Part shown: one piece after another, positions 1 to 7,556 of the stretch
Numbering within the stretch: the stretch's first letter is position 1
How the letters are laid out: every line of letters begins with the position of its first letter
From: Nitrospirota bacterium
GTDB taxonomy: Bacteria > Nitrospirota > Thermodesulfovibrionia > Thermodesulfovibrionales > JdFR-88
Length of the DNA: 20,384 nt
Assembly: GCA_021789735.1 (NCBI GenBank)
Contig: JAJYJB010000048.1
Span: 1 to 20,384 of the forward strand
Direction of reading: 5' to 3'
The notes under the pieces: model-generated
The model's database searches: none
What the model saw: only the letters and a program-made list of their open reading frames with translations
What the model was told of the DNA's origin: nothing
Program-made: the position numbers and the translations under genes

Positions 1-284
1 CTCAACAGCCGCGTTATCTTGTCTATCTCCGCAGCCAGGCCCCGGCCAGCGCCGGTCACCGCCCTTATATCGTCTGTTATCCGGTTAGCCGCCTGCACGA
101 GCCCCTTTATCTCCTCGGTCGCCTCCGTAAAACTCTGTATCGCCGGGGCCAGGGAAGATTCGATCCTCTGCAGGGACTCGTTCAGGACCCGGACTTCCCT
201 TCTGAACTCAATCAAACTGATGATTATGGCGGCGACTATTACAACACCAACCAGCGATGCAACGGCAAACAGCACGTTGATCAC
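1..284 (-). CDS. DUF948-like membrane-anchored coiled-coil protein (C-terminus cut by window edge)
   Basis: Reading the minus strand from a GTG at 284-282 gives 94 codons open to the left edge. GGAGGG lies about 10 nt upstream of the GTG. Residues 1-24 form one hydrophobic segment (VINVLFAVASLVGVVIVAAI and on). It is followed by a charged, heptad-like region (FRREVRVLNESLQRIESS, then TEATEEIKGLVQAANRITDD). One N-terminal membrane helix plus a coiled coil is the layout of the small DUF948 proteins. The family's function is unknown; a membrane-associated structural or stress role is only a guess. The gene lies 62 nt downstream of the der-yihY operon on the same strand and may be co-transcribed or start from its own extended -10 site. 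The C-terminal part is outside the window. Confidence 0.6.
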   Translation of the reverse strand, partial: MINVLFAVASLVGVVIVAAIIISLIEFRREVRVLNESLQRIESSLAPAIQSFTEATEEIKGLVQAANRITDDIRAVTGAGRGLAAEIDKITRLL

Positions 285-335
285 GTATGAAATTCCCTCC
301 CCTTTTCTGCCAGCCTTATGTTCTTACAACCCGAT

Positions 336-344
336 TTTATATCA
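336..344 (-). promoter_or_regulatory. Candidate extended -10 promoter for the DUF948-like gene
   Basis: On the minus strand the sequence reads TGATATAAA (TGn followed by TATAAA). It lies about 45 nt upstream of a predicted start site-to-GTG leader of the gene beginning at 284. No convincing -35 box is visible, so this rests on the extended -10 alone. Confidence 0.28.
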
Positions 345-346
345 TT

Positions 347-535
347 TCAAGGAAATAAAAAAGGGGGTGCGTCCTCCTCTTTTTCCCTTATAAAGACAAT
401 CCTGTCCATGGGAATGGAGACCCATCCGGTATCGGACTCCAGCACGATCTCGTGTTCAGCCGTTTCTATGAGCTTCCCCACATAGAGCAGGCCTGCCGTG
501 CCCACCTCCACCATCTTGCCGGTCAGGTCCCTCAT
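347..535 (-). CDS. Small conserved-looking hypothetical protein (62 aa)
   Basis: A 62-codon gene whose ATG overlaps the stop codon of yihY by one base (TGATG), which suggests translational coupling. The product has no membrane segment or signal peptide. Its sequence alternates hydrophobic and polar residues (GKMVEVGTAGLLYVGKLIETAEHEIVLESD, given here only as its general pattern around residues 6-35) and predicts mostly beta strands, as in small barrel folds. It ends with an acidic stretch (EKEEDAPP). I do not recognise a named family. It is treated as real because of the coupled start and because it fills the gap in an otherwise gapless operon der-yihY-orf62. Function unknown. Confidence 0.62.
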   Translation of the reverse strand: MRDLTGKMVEVGTAGLLYVGKLIETAEHEIVLESDTGWVSIPMDRIVFIREKEEDAPPFLFP

Positions 536-1347
536 CAGTATGCCCTTTTGCCGGCCGCCCCGGCGTTATGAGCTATTTCCCCTCCCACGATGAATATGCA
601 GCCGGAGTAGAAAACCCACAGGAGGAAGAACATGAAGGCGGACAGGGGGCCGTAGATGTGCCCGGTGAGCATGATGGACCTTATATAGAAGGCAAAAAAA
701 TGTTTTGCCGCCTCTATCATCACGGAGGTGAAAAGGGCGCCCCAGGCGGCCTGTTTCACTTTTATCTTCCTGGCGGGCAGGAACACGTAAAGCGCAAGCG
801 AGACCGCAAACAGCAGACTGCCTGGCAGGAGGTATTTTATGATCACCAGATGGACCACGTCCAGTTTGAGGGTCCTGCCGAAGTAAGACAGGACGGGGTC
901 AAACCCGTTCAGGACAAAGAACCCCAGCATCAGCGCCCCTATGACCGATATCACCAGGAACACGAGAAAAAAAGAATGCAGTATGTGGCGCCCCTTTTTC
1001 ACCTTGAAGACGATGTTCATGGCCCTCTCCAGGTTCAGGAAGAGCCCGTACGAGATAAGGCCGTAAATGAGCAAGGAGAGCAGGCCAGCCTTCCTGTAAT
1101 GGACAAGGCTTTTCACTATGCGGGCCATCCTGCCGGTGCCCTGCGGGAAATAATACGTCACCCTGGAGAAGAAAAAACGGCTGAAGGCCGCGCCGCCCAG
1201 GAAATACCCCAAGAGAGAGAACAGGAATATCAGGAAAGGCACCATGGTCATCACGGCAAAATACGCGATGGCCGCCGCCTGGGTCACCCCGCCGTCAGAA
1301 AAGAAGTCCCGGAGGCTCCTTGCAAGGATGCGGACGGCCCTGCTCAT
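535..1347 (-). CDS. yihY: YihY/BrkB family inner-membrane protein
   Basis: A 270-aa polytopic membrane protein. The N-terminal region (LARSLRDFFSDGGVTQAAAIAYFAVMTMVPF) is the typical opening of the YihY/BrkB (UPF0761) family: an amphipathic segment, then the first membrane helix containing AAAIAYFA. About six hydrophobic helices follow, including residues 90-105, 125-150, 165-190, 205-220 and 235-260. The family was once annotated as ribonuclease BN, which is now considered wrong; its substrate is unknown. The start codon overlaps the der stop (ATGA type, 4 nt) and its own stop overlaps the next ATG, so all three genes are probably translated from one transcript. Length is normal for the family. 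Confidence 0.88.
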   Translation of the reverse strand: MSRAVRILARSLRDFFSDGGVTQAAAIAYFAVMTMVPFLIFLFSLLGYFLGGAAFSRFFFSRVTYYFPQGTGRMARIVKSLVHYRKAGLLSLLIYGLISYGLFLNLERAMNIVFKVKKGRHILHSFFLVFLVISVIGALMLGFFVLNGFDPVLSYFGRTLKLDVVHLVIIKYLLPGSLLFAVSLALYVFLPARKIKVKQAAWGALFTSVMIEAAKHFFAFYIRSIMLTGHIYGPLSAFMFFLLWVFYSGCIFIVGGEIAHNAGAAGKRAY

Positions 1348-2666
1348 CTCTTGCGCTTCCCTATCACACGGACGGGCACGCCTGAAAATGAGAACCTCTC
1401 CCTGAGTTTTTTCTCGAAATACCTGAAGTGGGCGTCCTTGAGGCCATCGGGGGCGTCCGCGTACACGGCAAAAACCGGAGGGTTCTTGCCGACCTGGTTC
1501 AGGGAAAATACGCGCACCTTCTTCCCCCTGTACACGGGAAGGCGCAGGTCTCTTTGGGCCTCAAGCAGAATGTCCTCCAGCCCCTTTGCCGGCACTGTCT
1601 TTGCGCGCTCCTGGAGGACGCCGTCCACCAGCGGGAATATCTTGGTTATCCGCTTCCTCTCAAGCCCCGAGGCAGTCAGCATTGGGGCATGCCCGAAAAA
1701 CCAGAGCCTGCGCGCAAACTGCGCCTGCAGTTTCTTGAAGGTCTCCTCCGGGTCCTGAACGATGTCCCATTTGTTCAGAACGAAGACGGCCCCTTTTCCG
1801 CCCGCGTGCACAAGGCCCGCTATCTTCTGGTCATCGGAGACGATCCCCTGCGTGGCGTCTATCATGACTACCGCCACATCGCAGCGCTCTATGCTGCGGT
1901 ACGCCCTTATCATGGAAAAATGCTCTAGCGGCTGGGGGCCGCTCAAGAACTTCCTTCTTATCCCTGCCGTGTCCACGAAAAGGTATTTCCTGCCGTAGTA
2001 GCTGCAGACCACGTCGATGGAGTCCCTCGTGGTCCCCGCCACGGGCGTCACAACGAGCCTTTTTTTGCCCAGCAGGGAGTTGATAAAGGTCGATTTTCCC
2101 ACGTTTGGCCTGCCCACTACGGCGATGGAAGGCATCTGGGCCTCGGCCTCCGGCTGGCCGGCCTCGGGCAGCTGCTCCGCTATCTTCTCCATGAGCTCAT
2201 CGAACATGTACCCTGAGGAGGCGGAGACCGGCAGGATCTCCCGGGCCCCGATGCGGTAGAAATCGTAAAGCAGCGCTTCCCCGGTGGGGCCGTCTATCTT
2301 GTTGGCGACCCAGAGAACTTTTTTACCCGCCGAGGAGCGCAACATCTCGGCGATGTCCAGGTCCGCGGGGGTAAGGCCCTGTTTTGCGTCCATCAGGTGG
2401 ATGATAAGGTCCGCCTCCTGCGCGGCGAATAGCGCCTGCTCCTTTACCTCGGAAAAGATCTCCTCCCGGGAGTCGGGATAAAACCCTCCCGTGTCCACAA
2501 CGATGAATTTTTTGCCTTCCCACTCGGCCGGGGCATAGTTTCTGTCCCTGGTTACCCCTTCGAGCGAATGGGCGATGGCGCTCGTACCGCCCGTTATGCG
2601 GTTAAAAAGAGTCGATTTGCCCACGTTGGGCCTTCCTATGATGGCTACCAGAGGTTTTTTGGACAT
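1344..2666 (-). CDS. der: Ribosome-associated double GTPase Der (EngA)
   Basis: A 440-aa protein with two tandem Era-like GTPase domains and a C-terminal KH-like domain, the standard Der layout and length. Both P-loops read GRPNVGKST (residues 11-19 and 185-193). The first G domain has DTGG at about 58-61 and NKID at 122-125. The second has DTAGIRRK and NKWD. The C-terminus (about 350-440) is basic and ends in GKRKR, fitting rRNA contact. Der acts in maturation of the 50S ribosomal subunit and is essential in most bacteria. Here it is first in an operon with yihY and a 62-aa gene. A TATAAT lies 47 nt upstream of the ATG. Nothing is missing. Confidence 0.97.
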   Translation of the reverse strand: MSKKPLVAIIGRPNVGKSTLFNRITGGTSAIAHSLEGVTRDRNYAPAEWEGKKFIVVDTGGFYPDSREEIFSEVKEQALFAAQEADLIIHLMDAKQGLTPADLDIAEMLRSSAGKKVLWVANKIDGPTGEALLYDFYRIGAREILPVSASSGYMFDELMEKIAEQLPEAGQPEAEAQMPSIAVVGRPNVGKSTFINSLLGKKRLVVTPVAGTTRDSIDVVCSYYGRKYLFVDTAGIRRKFLSGPQPLEHFSMIRAYRSIERCDVAVVMIDATQGIVSDDQKIAGLVHAGGKGAVFVLNKWDIVQDPEETFKKLQAQFARRLWFFGHAPMLTASGLERKRITKIFPLVDGVLQERAKTVPAKGLEDILLEAQRDLRLPVYRGKKVRVFSLNQVGKNPPVFAVYADAPDGLKDAHFRYFEKKLRERFSFSGVPVRVIGKRKR

Positions 2667-2712
2667 AAAAAAAGCCTTTTTTTATAAAACTTTCTAAACC
2701 GGAATTGCGTGT

Positions 2713-2718
2713 ATTATA
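2713..2718 (-). promoter_or_regulatory. Candidate -10 box (TATAAT) for the der operon
   Basis: A perfect TATAAT on the minus strand, 47 nt upstream of the der ATG. The hexamer 17 nt further upstream (TATGTG) is a poor -35, so the promoter would be weak or rely on an activator. Confidence 0.4.
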
Positions 2719-2804
2719 GCAATTTTGCGTGAAATCACATAGAGGGCAGAGTTCTTTCTCCCGAAATAATTTTACAATTATTTGATATCAAAAAGAAATT
2801 TAGG

Positions 2805-2819
2805 CGGCATATTTATTGC
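2805..2819 (+). promoter_or_regulatory. Candidate sigma-54 (-24/-12) promoter for the HD-GYP sensor gene
   Basis: The plus strand reads CGGCATATTTATTGC. GG at 2806-2807 and GC at 2818-2819 are exactly 10 nt apart, as in the TGGCAC-N5-TTGC consensus. CA after the GG and TT before the GC also match. A start about 12 nt downstream would leave a short leader before the ATG at 2844. No enhancer-binding regulator is in the window, so this rests on the motif only. Confidence 0.38.
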
Positions 2820-2843
2820 TTAATAAAATGTTATACGGGGCCC

Positions 2844-4823
2844 ATGCAATTAAAAACAAAGTCCATAGGCATTATAGCGTTGGTCGTAATGGCCGCAGCC
2901 GGGCTGTCCGCTGTCCTTGTGCTACGTTATCAGTCAAAGATGATCGCCAAAAACAACCTGGCCAGCATGAAGCTCATGAGCAGGATAATCGTAAGGTCCA
3001 TCGAGCGGGATATGGTGCTTGGACGGACAGGCGGCATACAGAGAAGGCTTGAGGACATCGGTAAGGACCCTGAGATAAAAAGCCTCAGGATCGTCTCTCC
3101 GGACGGATATATACTTAGCTCGAAAAACCCTTCGGAGGTCGGGTATAAATCGCCGGATTTCATATATTCCGGGGAAGGGGCCGGCAGGCCCTCCGTCATG
3201 GGCAACAACTTGCTCCTGCACTCTCCGATTTATAATGAGCCTCGCTGTTACGGCTGCCACGGCAGCAGCGCAAAGGTAGACGGAGTGGTCGAGATCAAAT
3301 CCGGTCTCACGGGATCAAAAGAAAGCATGTTCGCCATGAGGCGGTTCGTGGTGCTGGCCAATGTCCTCACCGCTGTTGCCGCCGCGGCGCTTCTGGGCCT
3401 TCTTTTTGCCAGGAACATCACGGCGCCTGTAAGGGCGCTTCTGGACTCCGTGAGAAAGGCCGGAGACGGGGACATGGAGGCCAGGGTCGAGTTTGAGGCG
3501 GATGGAGAGATGGGCGCGCTGGCGGACTCCTTCAACCGGGTGGTCGAGCGCATGAAGGAGCTGCACGAAAAAAACCTTGGCAACGAGAAAAAGATAGACA
3601 AGGCCCTCTCTGAGCTGGAGGGCAAGCGGGCGCTGGAGGAGCTTAATTCCCGGCTGGAGTTCAAGGTCAAGGAGGTGGAGGCCGCAAACCACGCCATACT
3701 CAGCCTGAGCAGGGACATCAAGGCCAGGAACCTGGAGTTTGAAAAGATGGTAGAGCGCCTCAAAAAGATAAGCGATCTTGGCCGGGCCCTGGCCCACGCG
3801 GTCGAGGCCCAGGAGATACTTAAGTTCATGATCAGGACCGCCTCCGGCCTCCTTAAGGCCGAAAACGGTTATATCTGCCTCGAACAAAACGGGGCCCGCG
3901 CCTTTTTCTTCCGGTATAGGAACGGGATGGGGGTCGAAAAAATCGAAAACGAAAACGCCGCGGTCCTGGAGCATCCGGCCCTAAGGAAGCTGCTTGGGGG
4001 GTCGGACGTATTTTCAGCGCCAGCTGCGGACGGCACGGTGGGGGCAGCCATCGGGGTGCCGTTCATGATAAAAGGCAAGCCCGCAGGCGGGATGCTCCTT
4101 GAAAAGCCGGGCCCATCCTTCTCCGAAGACGATCTGGATGTGATGGTCACGCTCTCCGGCCAGGCGGTAGTTGCCATAGAGAACGCCTGGCTCTACGAAT
4201 CGGTCAAGGCGAACTATTTCGGGACCATACAGGCGCTGATAAACGTCATAGAGGCAAACGACAGATATACGCGCGGCCATTCTGAGAGGGTAAAGGCGGT
4301 CGCGGTAATGATAGGCAGGAAGCTTGGGCTTGCAGGCGCGGAGCTGGAATCCCTGGAGCACGCGGCCATCCTGCACGATATCGGCAAGGTAGGGGTGGAC
4401 CACCTGGTGGTAAACAAGAACGGGAGGCTGACCAGGACCGAGGCGGGCCTGATAAAGGCCCATCCGCTCATCGGCAATGAGATACTTGGCCCGATTGGCA
4501 CACTGGACGGCATCAGGGTGGCGATCCTGCAGCATCATGAAAGATACAATGGAACGGGTTATCCGTTTGGCATAGCGGGGGAGGATATAACCCTCAAGGC
4601 GCGCATCCTGAGCGTGGCCGATACCTTCGATGCCATGATGACGGATAGGCCTTACCGTAAGGCTTTCTCCCTGCGGAAGGTGAAGGACGAGATAAGCGCG
4701 TGCTCCGGCACCCAGTTCGATCCCCTGGTGGCAGGAGCGTTACTGGACATGTTAAATTCAAACGAAGAGGAGATACTTGCCAAGGCTGGATATACCGCAA
4801 ATGCGGCCGCGCAGGCCGTCTGA
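2844..4823 (+). CDS. Membrane sensor with periplasmic c-haem motif, HAMP, GAF and HD-GYP domains
   Basis: A 659-aa multidomain sensor. Order: membrane helix (about 6-27); periplasmic sensor (28-167) with CYGCH at 135-139, a CXXCH c-type haem site; second helix (168-188); HAMP (186-240); coiled coil (235-315); GAF (310-455); HD-GYP (457-645). The HD pair is H511-D512 in LHDIGKVGVD. The GYP signature is GTGYP at 570-574 after HHERYN, and the later VADTFDAMMTDRPYR segment is also typical. HD-GYP domains hydrolyse cyclic di-GMP, so output is probably c-di-GMP breakdown controlled by a haem-linked periplasmic signal and by GAF ligand binding. A hybrid kinase with a similar sensor follows 154 nt downstream. 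The ribosome site (ACGGGG) is weak. The ATG is chosen because the membrane helix begins right after it. Confidence 0.9.
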   Translation: MQLKTKSIGIIALVVMAAAGLSAVLVLRYQSKMIAKNNLASMKLMSRIIVRSIERDMVLGRTGGIQRRLEDIGKDPEIKSLRIVSPDGYILSSKNPSEVGYKSPDFIYSGEGAGRPSVMGNNLLLHSPIYNEPRCYGCHGSSAKVDGVVEIKSGLTGSKESMFAMRRFVVLANVLTAVAAAALLGLLFARNITAPVRALLDSVRKAGDGDMEARVEFEADGEMGALADSFNRVVERMKELHEKNLGNEKKIDKALSELEGKRALEELNSRLEFKVKEVEAANHAILSLSRDIKARNLEFEKMVERLKKISDLGRALAHAVEAQEILKFMIRTASGLLKAENGYICLEQNGARAFFFRYRNGMGVEKIENENAAVLEHPALRKLLGGSDVFSAPAADGTVGAAIGVPFMIKGKPAGGMLLEKPGPSFSEDDLDVMVTLSGQAVVAIENAWLYESVKANYFGTIQALINVIEANDRYTRGHSERVKAVAVMIGRKLGLAGAELESLEHAAILHDIGKVGVDHLVVNKNGRLTRTEAGLIKAHPLIGNEILGPIGTLDGIRVAILQHHERYNGTGYPFGIAGEDITLKARILSVADTFDAMMTDRPYRKAFSLRKVKDEISACSGTQFDPLVAGALLDMLNSNEEEILAKAGYTANAAAQAV

Positions 4824-4835
4824 GCTGCTGGCGGA

Positions 4836-4872
4836 AAAGAGAGGTTGGGGTGCCCCCGCTTTTATTTTTTAC
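4836..4872 (+). terminator. Weak candidate terminator after the HD-GYP gene
   Basis: A short GC-rich inverted segment (GGGGTGCCCC within 4845-4855) is followed by a T-rich run (CTTTTATTTTTT). The stem is short and the loop tight, so it may only slow transcription before the kinase gene. Confidence 0.25.
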
Positions 4873-4909
4873 TCTTCAAATGACCGGAATTCAGGAAGTA
4901 AATAATAAA

Positions 4910-4937
4910 TTGACTGGTTTGGTTATTTAGTTATTCT
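4910..4937 (+). promoter_or_regulatory. Candidate sigma-70 promoter for the hybrid kinase gene
   Basis: TTGACT (4910-4915) and TATTCT (4932-4937) are separated by 16 nt. They match 5/6 and 4/6 of the consensus boxes. The predicted start near 4944 leaves a leader of about 34 nt. It suggests the kinase can be expressed independently of the upstream HD-GYP sensor. Confidence 0.42.
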
Positions 4938-4977
4938 AAAGTTTTAAATTTAGATTTCCGAATTAATAGAGGGATGG

Positions 4978-7092
4978 ATGGAACCGGAGGGTCAGGGAGC
5001 TGGTACGCTTAAAAAATTCCTTTTGAAGGGAGCGGGTTCGATCTTGCCGCGAAGCGAACCGGATCAACGCGGAGGGTTTTTTGCTTTTGCGCGAAACTGG
5101 AAAGGCCGTCTGAAGAGGGCCTCTTTCTGTCCAAAGCCATCTTCCCTGGCCGGCAAGGTCCTCATGGTGAGCCTGCCCTTGATCATCGCGGTAAGCGTCC
5201 TTTTCTGGTGCCCTTCGATCCACTACATGGAACGCGCCTCCCTGAAGCAGGCGATCAAGACCGCCCAGTCGCAATCCGGCCTTATAAAAAGCGCTCTCAT
5301 ATTTGGCATGCTCAAAAACCAGAAAAACGATATTCAGCAGACGGTCAGGTCCCTCGCCAAGGCCGACAATCTAATGTGGCTGAGAGTGGACGACATGAAC
5401 TACAATGTCCGCTTTTCATCCAACAGGGAGGAGATAAACAAGGACCTGTGCTCCGGAGGCCCGAAGTACGCATTTACGGGCAAGCCCTGGAACATACAGA
5501 CCATAGGCGGCAAAAGGGTGCTTTCAATGTTCACCACAATTCCCAACATGAGGCCGTGCTATACCGCTGCCTGTCACAGGCACCCCAAGGGCCAGAAAAC
5601 GCTGGGGGTCATAGAGCTTGGGTATTCTCTTGCGCCGATGGACAGGCAGGTCGCGGCCCAGGGCAGGATGGCCGCCATTTTCGGATTTGTTTTCATATCC
5701 GCCCTCTCGGTGCTCCTGTATTTCATAATACGCCGGTTTGTCCTGAAGCCGCTGGCTGCCCTGACAGAAGGGGTGAGGATGACCAGCTACGAAAACCTGT
5801 CGCATGACCTCGAGATAGGGACCAGGGACGAGATAGGCATGCTGGCGCGCAGTTTCAGCGCGATGACCGAAAAGCTCAGGGAAAAACGCGAGGCGGCCCA
5901 AAAGGAGCTTGACGAATACAAGGCCTCTTTGCTCCAGGCCCAGAAGATGGAGGCCATCGGCGCCCTGGCGGCCGGCATCGCGCATGACTTCAACAACCTG
6001 CTTACAGGCATTATAGGGTATGCGGAGATCGCAAGGCTTCAAAGCTCCGAGCAGAGTGTGCAGGAGAACGCCGGAATGGTTGTGAACACCGCCAGGAAGG
6101 CAGCTCAGCTTACCAGGCAGATACTGCTTATCGGAAGGAAAGTGCCCCCGGAGCAGAAACCCACGGAAATACCGCAGTTTCTGGGCGATTCGATGAAGAT
6201 CCTCAGACGCATGGTGGAGGAAAACATCGAGCTTGAGGTCATCATTTCTTCCGGCCTCCCCAGGGTCTATATCGACCCTTCACAAATGACCCAGGTGCTT
6301 ATGAACCTCGTGGTTAACGCCCGGGACGCGATGCCGCAAGGAGGGAAGATAAGCATAAACATACGGGAGTTCCGCTGTGACGAGGAGTACTGCAGGCATA
6401 ACGCATATGCCAGGCCGGGGCATTTTGTGCTGATGTCCGTTTCAGATACCGGCCCTGGCATACCGGAGGAGTTGAGGCACAGGGTGTTTGAGCCTTTTTT
6501 CACTACAAAGGAGCCCGGAAAGGGCACCGGCCTGGGGCTTGCGGTCACGCATTCGATAGTTGTTGCGCACGGGGGCTGGATCAGCCTTTGCAGCGCGGAG
6601 GGCACGGGGGCAAGGTTCGATATCTATCTGCCCGTCCTGGAAAAACCGGCCGCCGGCGAGAACCCGGTGGAGCAGGAAAGTTATGCTGGAGGCACCGGCA
6701 CCATAATGATAGTGGATGACGAGCCCCTGGTGAGGGAAATAGGGTGCTCGATGCTCAAAGAGCTTGGATACGAGGTTTTGACCGCCTCAAGCGGCTCGGA
6801 GGCAATCGAGCTGTACAGGGCAAAAAGGGGCGGCATAGAACTTGTCATAATGGACAACATAATGCCGGGGCTGGACGGAGTGAGCGCGGCCCGCGCCATT
6901 AAAAAAATAGACCCTTCAGCCGGGGTGGTGCTGTCCAGCGGATATGCCGCCGATACGCAGGACCTGAAAGACGCGGACTTCAGCGGGTTTCTGAGCAAGC
7001 CTTACAGTCTGGGCCAGGTGGCGAAAACGGTCAGGGAGACCATAAAGGGCAAAAGGGGCCAGGGCAAAAAAAAACCTTCCCGGCTTTGCTGA
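4978..7092 (+). CDS. Hybrid histidine kinase with periplasmic CX4CH motif, HAMP and C-terminal receiver
   Basis: A 704-aa hybrid kinase. Membrane helices at about 60-78 and 233-255 enclose a periplasmic sensor. That sensor contains CYTAACH at 194-200, a CX4CH variant c-haem motif, in a context like the CYGCH of the preceding gene (a proline/asparagine segment before it and GVIEL after it). HAMP (250-305) leads to HisKA with the phospho-accepting H336 in AAGIAHDFNNLL. The ATPase has an N box (MNLVVNARDAM), D490 in DTGPGIP, and FEPFFTTK followed by GTGLGL. The receiver (about 575-695) has the VDDEP acidic pair, acceptor D626 in VIMDNIMPGLDG, and LSKPYS with the conserved lysine. The start is uncertain: 4978 gives a 59-residue cytosolic N-terminus, while an ATG at 5164 would start at the first helix. 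No dedicated response regulator follows. Confidence 0.9.
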   Translation: MEPEGQGAGTLKKFLLKGAGSILPRSEPDQRGGFFAFARNWKGRLKRASFCPKPSSLAGKVLMVSLPLIIAVSVLFWCPSIHYMERASLKQAIKTAQSQSGLIKSALIFGMLKNQKNDIQQTVRSLAKADNLMWLRVDDMNYNVRFSSNREEINKDLCSGGPKYAFTGKPWNIQTIGGKRVLSMFTTIPNMRPCYTAACHRHPKGQKTLGVIELGYSLAPMDRQVAAQGRMAAIFGFVFISALSVLLYFIIRRFVLKPLAALTEGVRMTSYENLSHDLEIGTRDEIGMLARSFSAMTEKLREKREAAQKELDEYKASLLQAQKMEAIGALAAGIAHDFNNLLTGIIGYAEIARLQSSEQSVQENAGMVVNTARKAAQLTRQILLIGRKVPPEQKPTEIPQFLGDSMKILRRMVEENIELEVIISSGLPRVYIDPSQMTQVLMNLVVNARDAMPQGGKISINIREFRCDEEYCRHNAYARPGHFVLMSVSDTGPGIPEELRHRVFEPFFTTKEPGKGTGLGLAVTHSIVVAHGGWISLCSAEGTGARFDIYLPVLEKPAAGENPVEQESYAGGTGTIMIVDDEPLVREIGCSMLKELGYEVLTASSGSEAIELYRAKRGGIELVIMDNIMPGLDGVSAARAIKKIDPSAGVVLSSGYAADTQDLKDADFSGFLSKPYSLGQVAKTVRETIKGKRGQGKKKPSRLC

Positions 7093-7093
7093 G

Positions 7094-7552
7094 CTAGACA
7101 ACCTCGAACATGAACTCGATCTCAAGGGGGCTGTCCATGGGAAGCGCCGCAACGCCGACCGTCGCGCGCACATGCCTGCCCGATTCGCCGAACACCTGCA
7201 CAAGGAACTCGGAGGCCCCGTTCAGCACGGCCGCCTGCGCCGTAAATCCCGGGACTCCCGCAACGTAGCCGGTCAGCTTCAGGCACCTTTTGACCTTGCC
7301 AAGCTCTCCCAGGTGGCCCTTCACAACTGCAAGCGCGTTCACAGCCGCCGCCCTGGCGAGCATAAAGCCCTCACTCTCCTCTATACCCGCGCCCAGCTTG
7401 CCGGTCTTTATCAGCCTGCCTTCCCTGACCGGCAATATGCCGCTTAAAAAAAGCAGGTTGCCGGTCCTTAAAGCCGGGACATAGGCGCCAAGCGGGGCTG
7501 GCGGGGGAGGCAGCTCGATCCCAAGCTCTGCAAGTCTTTCCTCAGGGGTCAT
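7094..7552 (-). CDS. RidA (YjgF/YER057c/UK114) family protein
   Basis: A 152-aa protein that ends with the RidA signature: GRHVRATVGVAALP, then PLEIEFMFEV. R129 sits where family members hold the carboxylate of the imine substrate. The N-terminus (PEERLAELGIELP, then the proline-rich segment and GNLLFLSG) resembles the longer 150-residue YjgF-like subgroup, not the 128-residue E. coli RidA. Classical RidA hydrolyses reactive enamine/imine intermediates such as 2-aminoacrylate and so protects PLP enzymes of branched-chain amino acid synthesis. Whether this subgroup has that activity is not established. It starts 4 nt after the leuC stop and is probably co-transcribed with it. Its stop lies one base from the stop of the convergent kinase gene. 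Confidence 0.85.
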   Translation of the reverse strand: MTPEERLAELGIELPPPPAPLGAYVPALRTGNLLFLSGILPVREGRLIKTGKLGAGIEESEGFMLARAAAVNALAVVKGHLGELGKVKRCLKLTGYVAGVPGFTAQAAVLNGASEFLVQVFGESGRHVRATVGVAALPMDSPLEIEFMFEVV

Positions 7553-7556
7553 TCCG

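Noticed and set aside
568..1758. Long plus-strand ORF (396 codons) antisense to yihY and der
   Set aside because: Its composition (very rich in His, Gln, Glu, Gly) is that of a shadow frame; the minus strand encodes two clear conserved proteins with all motifs.
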